A stretch of DNA of 64,000 nucleotides from the NCBI RefSeq assembly GCF_024494695.1, contig NZ_JANHDP010000008.1, positions 124,001 to 188,000 of the forward strand. Reading direction: 5' to 3'. This document shows positions 57,410 to 64,000 of the stretch, piece after piece (position 1 is the stretch's first letter; each line of letters opens with the position of its first letter). Both the position numbers and the translations under genes were made by a program. The DNA is from Natronoarchaeum rubrum. Lineage in GTDB: Archaea > Halobacteriota > Halobacteria > Halobacteriales > Natronoarchaeaceae. Below the pieces are notes generated by a model. The model searched no databases. It saw only the letters and a program-made list of their open reading frames with translations, and was not told the DNA's origin.

Positions 57410-58323
57410 TGGCGACTGAATCGTCCGATTCGGGCTGGTTCGGAGACGGAACGGAGACCGGTGCGATCAAGGGACGGCTGTTCGCGTGGGCCTGTCTCGG
57501 TGCCACCCTGTTCGGCATCGGGATGGTGATGATCCTGCTGGTGTACGTGGTGATGGACGCCTTCGCCATCGGCCAGCCCAACACGGCGCCGTGGCTCGAC
57601 TGGGGCTTCCTGACGAACGCGACGTCGCGATTCGCCGATCAGGCGGGTCTGTACCCCGCGATCATCGGCTCGGTGATGATGATGGGCGTGATCGCGCTGT
57701 CGGCGCTGCCGATCGGCGTCGGCGCCGCGATCTACCTCGAGGAGTACGCACCGGACAACAAGCTCGTGCGGTTCATCGAGATCAACATCGGCAACCTCGC
57801 GGGCGTCCCCTCGGTCGTCTACGGCCTGCTCGGACTGGCGGTGTTCGTCCAGATCATGAACCTCGGGATGGGGACCGTGATCGTCGGCGGGTTCACCGTC
57901 GGACTGTTGATCCTCCCGATCGTCATCATCTCCGCGCAGGAGGCGCTTCGCGGCGTTCCGGACTCCCGCCGGCAGGCGTCGTTCGGCATGGGCGCGACGC
58001 GCTGGCAGACGACCAAGAACGTCGTGCTGCCCGAAGCGCTGCCGGGCATTCTGACGGGAACGATTCTCGCGCTGGGTCGCGCGATCGGCGAGACGGCGCC
58101 GCTACTGATGATCGGCGCCGCCGCGACGGTGTACTCGCCGCCGACCGGGCTGTTCGATCGCTTCTCGGCGATGCCGCGCCAGATCTACGCCTGGGTCGGC
58201 ATGCCGGCGGAGGCGTTCCAGTACGGCGTGATGGCTGCCGGCGTCGTGACGCTGCTCGCGGTGTTGCTCCTGATGAACGCCAGCGCGATCCTCATCCGGA
58301 ACAAGTACCAGCGCGAGTCGTAA
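57409..58323 (+). CDS. pstA: Phosphate ABC transporter permease PstA
   Basis: 304 residues with six spans. WAFLT-type region NATSRFADQAGLYPAIIGSVMMMGVIALSALPIGVGAAIYLEEYAPDNK, NIGNLAGVPSVVYGLLGLAVFV, and the loop EALRGVPDSRRQASFGMGATRWQTTKNVVLPEALPGILTGTILALGRAIGETAPLLMIGA are PstA. Last gene of the block. ATG overlaps the bridging mini-ORF stop. Confidence 0.95.
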   Translation: MATESSDSGWFGDGTETGAIKGRLFAWACLGATLFGIGMVMILLVYVVMDAFAIGQPNTAPWLDWGFLTNATSRFADQAGLYPAIIGSVMMMGVIALSALPIGVGAAIYLEEYAPDNKLVRFIEINIGNLAGVPSVVYGLLGLAVFVQIMNLGMGTVIVGGFTVGLLILPIVIISAQEALRGVPDSRRQASFGMGATRWQTTKNVVLPEALPGILTGTILALGRAIGETAPLLMIGAAATVYSPPTGLFDRFSAMPRQIYAWVGMPAEAFQYGVMAAGVVTLLAVLLLMNASAILIRNKYQRES

Positions 58324-58429
58324 CCGCCGTCGCAACTTCTCGCTGCCGCAGATTTTGTCGGTCGCCGTCGCAACTATCGTCCCGCCACGTTGGGCAAAAC
58401 CTAACCGCGGGCCGTCCTATGGTCGAGAC

Positions 58430-59740
58430 ATGTCTTCGGGCCGGGACCCAGTGCAGCAGGCCGCCGGAGAAGATCGGGACCTCTACGAAGTGTCGAACTG
58501 GGAACCGCGCTCCCGGCTCGACCGGTTCATCGTGGGCATCGACGGCGGCGTCCGCCGGATCGCCCAACTGCTCGTGTACGCCGTCGCCGGGCTGATCGGA
58601 CTCTCGGTGGTCGCGCTCTCCCTGTGGGTGTTGCTCGCGGAGTTCCGCATCGGGAATCTCGATGCGGTCACCGATCCCGTCGTGACCGCGCTGGTCGTGC
58701 TGTCGGTCGTGCCGGCGCTCGCGCTCGCGGGCTACGTCTGGCGCGCCGACGTGACGACCGGCGAGCCGATCGGACTGCTCGCCGTCACGTTTCTGCTGAT
58801 ACTGCTGCTGGCGGGGTTCGTCGCGATCCTCAACGAGCTCGGCGGGCTCGTGCTCGGCGTTCGGGAGGGCGCCTTCGGGCTCGGGACGATCCTGTTTTAC
58901 TATCTGGTCGTCGGCCCCGTCGAGGAGACGGCCAAGCTACTCGCGGTGCGGCTCCACGCCTACCGGAGCGACCGCTTCGACGCCGTGATCGACGGAGCGG
59001 TGTACGGCGCCGTCGCCGGCCTGGGCTTCGCGACGATCGAGAACGCGCTGTACATCACGCGAGCGCTGGAGCCGGCGGCGACCGCGCTCGACACGATCGC
59101 GGCGGCCGACGGCATCACCGCCGCGCGAGCGCTGGCCGGCCCGGGCCACGTGATCTACTCGGGCGTCGCCGGCTTCTACCTCGGGCTGGCGAAGTTCAAC
59201 CGCGAGTACGCCGTGCCGCTGGTGCTGAAGGGGCTGCTCATAGCCGCCCTGCTCCACGGCACGTACAACGTCGGCGCGTCGATCGTCCCCGGGCTGGTCT
59301 ACCAGTCGACCTCGCTGTCACCGCTCGCGTCGACGATGGCGTTCGTCGTCCCCTTCGACGCGCTGGCGGGCTACTACCTCTACCGCAAGATCCGGAACTA
59401 CCGCGACACCTACCGCGCGGTCGAGGCCGAGCAGTGGGACGACCGGGTCCCGCTGCCCGAACTGGCCGAGTTCGACCCGTCGACCGATAAACCCGCGGTC
59501 GGTAGCCCAGACATCGCAGATGCCGACGCCACCGCTCGATCCGCAGCGGGTCGACCGGACGAAACGAACGCCGAGAGCGGCGACGCCATGACTGAGTCCG
59601 GTACCGCAGACGAGAGCGACGACGGAACTGCCGACGCAGCCGGGGCGGACGACGAGCGGGAGCTACTGGACGCCGATCGGACCGCGGCGTCGCGGTCGGA
59701 CGAGGAGAACGAGGACTCGATCGACGACTGGGAGTTCTGA
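58430..59740 (+). CDS. PrsW-family intramembrane metalloprotease
   Basis: 436 residues from the ATG giving MSSGRDPVQQAAGEDRDLYE. About eight spans. The catalytic signatures of PrsW are VVGPVEETAKLLAVRLHAYRSD (E-E-x-x-K), AGLGFATIENALYI (E-N), GPGHVIYSGVAGFYLG and AALLHGTYNV (His). In bacteria PrsW cleaves an anti-sigma factor; archaea lack those, so the target here is unknown. The last 90 residues are acidic and disordered. It is 106 bases after pstA but probably separate. Confidence 0.92.
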   Translation: MSSGRDPVQQAAGEDRDLYEVSNWEPRSRLDRFIVGIDGGVRRIAQLLVYAVAGLIGLSVVALSLWVLLAEFRIGNLDAVTDPVVTALVVLSVVPALALAGYVWRADVTTGEPIGLLAVTFLLILLLAGFVAILNELGGLVLGVREGAFGLGTILFYYLVVGPVEETAKLLAVRLHAYRSDRFDAVIDGAVYGAVAGLGFATIENALYITRALEPAATALDTIAAADGITAARALAGPGHVIYSGVAGFYLGLAKFNREYAVPLVLKGLLIAALLHGTYNVGASIVPGLVYQSTSLSPLASTMAFVVPFDALAGYYLYRKIRNYRDTYRAVEAEQWDDRVPLPELAEFDPSTDKPAVGSPDIADADATARSAAGRPDETNAESGDAMTESGTADESDDGTADAAGADDERELLDADRTAASRSDEENEDSIDDWEF

Positions 59741-59750
59741 CCGTCGCCAG

Positions 59751-60344
59751 TCAGCGGTAGCCGTCGAGCAACTGCTCTGCGTACTTCGCGATCACGTCGA
59801 CCTCCAGGTGGACCGGGTCGCCCGGCTCCTTCTCGGAGAGCGTCGTCAGCTCGTAGGTCGTCGGGATGATCGCGACGGTGATCGCCTCGTCGGTGCGCTC
59901 GGCGACGGTGAGGCTGATGCCGTCGAGCGTGATCGATCCTTTCTCGACGACGTACGGCGCGAATTTCTCGGGGAGCGCGAACTCGAACTCCCAGTCGTCG
60001 CCGACGCGGCGCACGTCCCGAACCTCGGCGGTGGCGTCGACGTGGCCCTGGACGACGTGGCCGTCGAACCGGCCGTCGGCCGGCATCGCGCGTTCGAGAT
60101 TGACCCGGTCGCCCTCCGCGAGCGTCCCGAGGTAGGTCTTCGCGATCGTCTCGGCCGCGAGGAACGTCTCGAACCAGCCCTCACGAGATTCCTCGACGGT
60201 CAAACAGGCGCCGCTGACGCTGACGCTCTGGCCGTGCGCTAAGTCCGCGGTCGTCTCGTCGCCCGCGATCCGCAGCCGGACGCCCTCGTCGGTCTCGGTG
60301 CGGCCGACGACCTCGCCCGTCTCCTCGACGATGCCGGTGAACAT
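59751..60344 (-). CDS. ribE: Riboflavin synthase alpha chain
   Basis: 197 residues with two lumazine-binding repeats: FTGIVEETGEVVGRT and GQSVSVSGACLTVEES in the first, FDGHVVQGHVDATAEV and GSITLDGISLTVAE in the second. Both repeats have the conserved Ser/Cys/Thr-Leu-Thr loop. It makes riboflavin from two dimethylribityllumazines. Unlike methanogens, this haloarchaeon therefore uses the bacterial-type trimeric enzyme. Divergent from the amidohydrolase gene. Confidence 0.95.
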   Translation of the reverse strand: MFTGIVEETGEVVGRTETDEGVRLRIAGDETTADLAHGQSVSVSGACLTVEESREGWFETFLAAETIAKTYLGTLAEGDRVNLERAMPADGRFDGHVVQGHVDATAEVRDVRRVGDDWEFEFALPEKFAPYVVEKGSITLDGISLTVAERTDEAITVAIIPTTYELTTLSEKEPGDPVHLEVDVIAKYAEQLLDGYR

Positions 60345-60468
60345 GTCGTTCCGTAGGTGACCTCGCGTCGAAAGGATTCCGCATCGGCGTCACGCCGTCG
60401 ACGAGCGGTGCCGCGACGTCGCGGCGGCCTCCCCAACCGTTTTGCCGATGCCGCGCGCCGGCTTTCCC

Positions 60469-62067
60469 ATGACCGAGGCCGCAGACCTGCTCCTGATCGG
60501 AGCGGAGGTCCACACGCTCGCAGAGCCCGACCGGACGGCCGAGGCCGTCGCCGTTCGAGACGGCGAAATCGTCCGCGTCGGAGCGGAGTACGAGGTGAAA
60601 TTTCTCGAAGGCGTCGAGACGAAAGTGATCGACCTCGACGGCGGCGTCGTGCTGCCCGGGTTCATCGACGCCCACACGCACATCCAACTGCTCGGCCAGT
60701 ACGAGCTGCACGCCGACCTCTGGGGGATCGAGCGCCGCGACACCTGCCTCGACGCGCTCCGAGATCACGCCGCCGAGCTCGACGCCGAAAGCGAGGAGGC
60801 CGACAGCCCGGCGGACGACTGGGTGATCGGCTTCCGGTACGACGAGAGCGCGTGGGAGGACGATCGCCCGCTGACCCGAGAGGATCTCGACGCCGTCGCC
60901 GAAGACCGGCCGGTCGCCGTCTTCCGGATCGACGTCCACAGCGCGTCGCTGAACTCGGTCGCCCTGGAGCGGCTTCGCGATGACCTGCCGGACGAGGACG
61001 TGCGGACCGAGAACGGGGAACCGACCGGCGTGATCGTCGAGGACGCGCTGGACGTACTCTGGGAGCGCGTCGCGCCCGATCGGGAGGACGCCCGCGAACT
61101 GCTGGACGCCGCCCAGAAGCGCGCCCACCGGCTGGGCGTCACCGGCGTCCACGACATGGTTCGCAACACCGCCCTGCCGTGGGCCTACCGTGCGCTCGAC
61201 CGGGAGGACCGCCTGCGCCTGCGCGTCCGGCTCAACTACTGGGCCGATCATCTCGACGCCGTCGCGGAGGCCGGACTGGCTCCCGGCGCGGGCAGCGAGT
61301 TCGTCCGAACGGGATCGATAAAGAGCTACACCGATGGATCGATCGGCAGTCACACCGCGCGACTGCGCGAGCCCTACGCTGATCTGGACGGGGGTGACGC
61401 CGACGCGGACGCCGACCGGCACGGCCAGTGGGTGATCGAACCGGACGAGCTACAGGAAATCGTCGCGGACGCCGCAGCGTCCGACTTCCCGGTCGCGGCG
61501 CACGCGATCGGCGACGCCGCCATCGACGCCGCGCTGAATGCGTTCGAAGACGCCGGCGCCGCACCCGGAGATCCGAATCGACGCTACCGCGTCGAACACG
61601 CCGAACTGGCCGACGACGAGCAACTTGCCCGGATGGCCGACGCGGGGATCGTCGCCTCGGCCCAGCCGAACTTCCTGCAGTGGGCCGACGAGGGCGGGCT
61701 GTACGACCGCCGCCTCGGCGTCGAGCGGCGCAAGCGGGCCGACCGGTTCCGGCTCTGGCTCGACGCCGGCGTCCCGGTGGCGTTCGGCAGCGACTGCATG
61801 CCGATGGATCCCCTGTACGGCGTCGACCACGCGGTGAACGCGCCGACCGACGCCCAGCGTCTCTCGGTGATCGAGGCGTTGCGAGCCTACACCTACGGGA
61901 GCGCGTTCGCGGCCGGCGACGAGAATAGGTTAGGGACGATCGAAGTGGGGAAGAAGGGAGATTTGGTGGCGCTGGAACGCTCGCCGTGGGAGCACTCCGA
62001 GACGATCGACGAGATCGGCGTCGCGCTGACCGTCGTCGACGGTGACGTGGTGTACGACGGCCGCTGA
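60469..62067 (+). CDS. Amidohydrolase (YtcJ-like)
   Basis: 532 residues from the ATG giving MTEAADLLLIG; a TTG or ATG further upstream would add seven to nine residues. It has the N-terminal beta sandwich ADLLLIGAEVHTLAEPDRTAEAVAVRDGEIVRVG, metal-binding VVLPGFIDAHTHIQLLG (His-x-His), GSIGSHTARLREPYAD, HAIGDAAIDAALNAFE, RVEHAELADDEQL and PVAFGSDCMPMDPLYG (Asp), then the returning sandwich LGTIEVGKKGDLVALE. YtcJ-type enzymes hydrolyse formamide or amide bonds; substrate unknown. Confidence 0.9.
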   Translation: MTEAADLLLIGAEVHTLAEPDRTAEAVAVRDGEIVRVGAEYEVKFLEGVETKVIDLDGGVVLPGFIDAHTHIQLLGQYELHADLWGIERRDTCLDALRDHAAELDAESEEADSPADDWVIGFRYDESAWEDDRPLTREDLDAVAEDRPVAVFRIDVHSASLNSVALERLRDDLPDEDVRTENGEPTGVIVEDALDVLWERVAPDREDARELLDAAQKRAHRLGVTGVHDMVRNTALPWAYRALDREDRLRLRVRLNYWADHLDAVAEAGLAPGAGSEFVRTGSIKSYTDGSIGSHTARLREPYADLDGGDADADADRHGQWVIEPDELQEIVADAAASDFPVAAHAIGDAAIDAALNAFEDAGAAPGDPNRRYRVEHAELADDEQLARMADAGIVASAQPNFLQWADEGGLYDRRLGVERRKRADRFRLWLDAGVPVAFGSDCMPMDPLYGVDHAVNAPTDAQRLSVIEALRAYTYGSAFAAGDENRLGTIEVGKKGDLVALERSPWEHSETIDEIGVALTVVDGDVVYDGR

Positions 62068-62172
62068 TCTCTCTTTCGGATGACTGTCGAGTGGAACGTT
62101 CTTCACAGCCCAACACCAGCAGGTATCTCCGCCGAATAACAACTTCGTCGGTCGAAATGATCTCCAGCAGCT

Positions 62173-62197
62173 TATTGAAAACAAAATCTTTTCAATA
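62173..62197. promoter_or_regulatory. Inverted repeat upstream of nadA, candidate operator
   Basis: TATTGAAAA (62173-62181) and TTTTCAATA (62189-62197) form a perfect 9-bp inverted repeat with a 7-base spacer in an AT-rich patch 49 bases before the nadA ATG. The position overlaps where the promoter should be, as for a repressor site. Confidence 0.65.
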
Positions 62198-62245
62198 CTG
62201 CTCTCTGAAGTTGCTAGCAATCACTGGTGGCTCACCGTGGCACGA

Positions 62246-63376
62246 ATGGAAACAGCCGACATCGAAACCGACCTCAGCCTCTTCAAGTACGACAACCTCG
62301 AACAGCTGCCCGAACAGTACCGGGAGCTGGACGAGGCCGAGCGGTCGGAGCGCATCGAGGCCGCGCTCGACGCGCTCGGCGACGACGTCGTGATCCTCGG
62401 CCACAACTATCAGCGCCGGGAGATCGTCGAGCACGCCGACTTCATCGGCGACTCCTACCAGCTCTCGAAGGAGGCCGCCGCGGCCGACGCCGAGTACGTG
62501 ATCTTCGGCGGCGTGACGTTCATGGCCGAGAGCGCCGACATCATCACCGACGACGATCAGACGGTGATCCTCCCGAGCATGGAGGCGTCCTGCCCGATGG
62601 CCGGGATGGCCGAGGCGCTGCAGGTCGACGCCGCGTGGGCCGAGATCACCGACGCCGCGCCCGACGAGGAGATCATCCCGATCACGTACATGAACTCCTA
62701 CGCCGATCTGAAGGCCTTCACCGCCGAGCACGGCGGCGCGGTCTGTACCTCCTCGAACGCCCACCTCGTGTTCGAGTGGGCTCTGGAGAAGGGCGACAAG
62801 GTGCTGTTCCTGCCGGACAAGCACCTCGGCGAGAACACGGCCCACCGGCTCGGCCTCGAAGACGAGACCGCCGACTGGGATCCGTGGGATCCCGAGGGCA
62901 AGGACGCCGAAGAAGTCGCCGAGTCGGATATCATCCTCTGGGACGGCTACTGTCAGGTCCACGAACGCTTCCGCGAGAGTCACATCGAGAACATCCGATC
63001 CGAGCACCCCGACGCGAACGTCGTCGTCCATCCCGAGTGCCGTCGCGAAGTCGTCGAAGCCGCCGACGTGGTCGGCTCGACCAGCACGATCTGCGAGGTC
63101 GTCGAGGAGGCCGATCCCGGCGATCAGTGGGCGATCGGCACCGAGATCCACCTGACGAACCATCTCGACCGCTGGCACCCCGAGGTGGAGGTGCTGCCGC
63201 TCTGCGGCGACGCCTGCATGGACTGCAACGCGATGCGCCAGATCGACCCCAACTACCTGACCTGGGTCCTCGAAGAGCTCGTCGCGGGCCGCGAGCGCAA
63301 CGTGATCGAGGTCGCCGCGCGCGAGAAGGAGCTCGCCGAGGTGGCGATGAACCGAATGTTGGAGCTGCAGGGGTGA
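62246..63376 (+). CDS. nadA: Quinolinate synthase
   Basis: 376 residues from the ATG giving METADIETDLSLFKY; a GTG three codons upstream is the alternative. It condenses iminoaspartate with DHAP to quinolinate using a [4Fe-4S] cluster. Cluster ligands: Cys in MEASCPMAGMAEAL, HPECRREVVEAAD and LCGDACMDCNAMRQID. Active-site motifs are VILGHNYQRREIVEHADFIGDSYQLS and CTSSNAHLVFEWAL. The protein is longer at the N-terminus than in bacteria. nadB follows six bases later. Confidence 0.95.
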   Translation: METADIETDLSLFKYDNLEQLPEQYRELDEAERSERIEAALDALGDDVVILGHNYQRREIVEHADFIGDSYQLSKEAAAADAEYVIFGGVTFMAESADIITDDDQTVILPSMEASCPMAGMAEALQVDAAWAEITDAAPDEEIIPITYMNSYADLKAFTAEHGGAVCTSSNAHLVFEWALEKGDKVLFLPDKHLGENTAHRLGLEDETADWDPWDPEGKDAEEVAESDIILWDGYCQVHERFRESHIENIRSEHPDANVVVHPECRREVVEAADVVGSTSTICEVVEEADPGDQWAIGTEIHLTNHLDRWHPEVEVLPLCGDACMDCNAMRQIDPNYLTWVLEELVAGRERNVIEVAAREKELAEVAMNRMLELQG

Positions 63377-63382
63377 GCGAGG

Positions 63383-64000
63383 ATGGCCACTGACTCCACG
63401 GACGACAACCCGCTCGCACAGACTCGCGAGGCGACCGGCGCCGATACGCTCCTCGCGGACGGGGCGGGCGAGCACCTCACCGCAGACGTGCTCGTCGTCG
63501 GGTCAGGCATCGCCGGCTGCGCCGCCGCGCTCGCGGCGGCCCGCGAGGGCGCCGACGTGCTCGTCGTGACGAAAGCCGAGCGTCCCGAGGACGCCAGCAC
63601 CGACTGGGCCCAGGGCGGGATCGCTACCTCGCGGGACGATCCGGAGTCGTTCAAGCGCGACGTGATCGAGGCCAGCGCGGGCACCGCCGACCCCGACGCG
63701 GTCGACGTGCTCGTCGATGACGCCAACGACGCCGTCCACGACGTGTTGCTCGACACGCTCGACGTCGGCTTCGACACGAGCGCAGAGGACGCGGACGAGG
63801 CCGGAAACGACGGCTCCGAGGCGTTCGACTTCGCTCGCGAGGCCGCCCACTCCAAGGAACGGATCCTCCACGTCGACGCCTCGACGGGAACCCACATTCT
63901 CCGGCCGTTCCTCCAGTATCTCGACGACCACGAGCACGTGACGATCCTCGAGGACACGGCCGCGCTCGACCTGCTCACCCACGAGGGGCGCGTGCACGGC
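63383..64000 (+). CDS. nadB: L-aspartate oxidase (cut by window edge)
   Basis: 206 residues are visible, from MATDSTDDNPLAQTREATG. The FAD-binding motif is ADVLVVGSGIAGCAAALAAAREGADVLVVTKAE, followed by STDWAQGGIATSRDDPESFKRDVIEASAGTADPDAV and FDFAREAAHSKERILHVDASTGTHILRPFLQYL, all typical of NadB. It oxidises aspartate to iminoaspartate for NadA. The C-terminal part, and a probable nadC, lie beyond the window. Start codon is six bases after the nadA stop. Confidence 0.95.
   Translation, partial: MATDSTDDNPLAQTREATGADTLLADGAGEHLTADVLVVGSGIAGCAAALAAAREGADVLVVTKAERPEDASTDWAQGGIATSRDDPESFKRDVIEASAGTADPDAVDVLVDDANDAVHDVLLDTLDVGFDTSAEDADEAGNDGSEAFDFAREAAHSKERILHVDASTGTHILRPFLQYLDDHEHVTILEDTAALDLLTHEGRVHG

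Overview
The window is chromosomal DNA of a halophilic archaeon (class Halobacteria). The evidence is the high GC content, the very acidic proteins (Asp/Glu-rich, few Lys), Tat-type (twin-arginine) signal peptides on secreted proteins, TATA boxes centred 25-30 nt upstream of start codons (leaderless mRNAs), and a set of archaeal or haloarchaeal genes: archaeal DnaG, ribosomal protein S8e, HMG-CoA reductase, type II methionine aminopeptidase, UbaA, the Ahb haem route, HFX_2341-, Bat- and HVO_0416-type proteins. I cannot name the genus. I saw no rRNA, tRNA or CRISPR array. Genes are dense on both strands. The left edge cuts an IS5-type transposase and the right edge cuts nadB.

Layout. 0-13.9 kb: transposase end, a four-CBS protein with an HPF-like tail, pdxS, small membrane proteins, valS, an RND/MMPL exporter, an HFX_2341-type regulator and a DUF3311-symporter pair. 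14-20.4 kb: sugar isomerase-like protein, dnaG, an acetyltransferase carrying an in-frame palindromic element, a DUF92 membrane protein, and two convergent cis-prenyltransferase homologues that look like a catalytic/non-catalytic pair. 20.5-27.7 kb: cspA, a Rieske protein, the haem genes ahbAB-sirC-hemA, ubaA divergent from a rhodanese, and two zinc-finger microproteins. 27.8-37.8 kb: an SF1 helicase, an M24-fold protein without its metal ligands, hmgA, small regulators, icd and an asparaginase-family hydrolase. 37.9-50.7 kb: a secreted acidic pentad-repeat protein, map, HIT protein, CDF and ZIP metal transporters, a Bat-type regulator, rps8e and pyrF. 50.7-58.3 kb: a Tat-exported TasA-like protein, then phoU divergent from pstB-pstS-pstC-pstA. 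58.4-64 kb: PrsW protease, ribE, an amidohydrolase, and nadA-nadB.

How genes work together. The phosphate block is a complete ABC importer plus a PhoU-type regulator. ahbAB-sirC-hemA gives the first step of tetrapyrrole synthesis and the sirohaem branch to haem. nadA-nadB starts de novo NAD synthesis and has a perfect inverted repeat upstream. UbaA activates SAMP proteins and the neighbouring rhodanese could supply sulfur. The two cis-prenyltransferase homologues could form one heteromeric enzyme making the polyprenol carrier for N-glycosylation, relevant to the sequon-rich secreted protein at 38-39 kb.

Most unusual signals: (1) the cis-prenyltransferase pair, where one protein has the catalytic DGNRR motif and the other has the C-terminal RxG motif; (2) Arg-rich mini-ORFs that start where a leaderless transcript should start and end in an ATGA overlap with the RND exporter and pstB; (3) a family of GAA-loop palindromes, one of them a 66-bp in-frame insertion in a protein gene; (4) a secreted pentad-repeat glycoprotein candidate; (5) an M24 homologue lacking most metal ligands.
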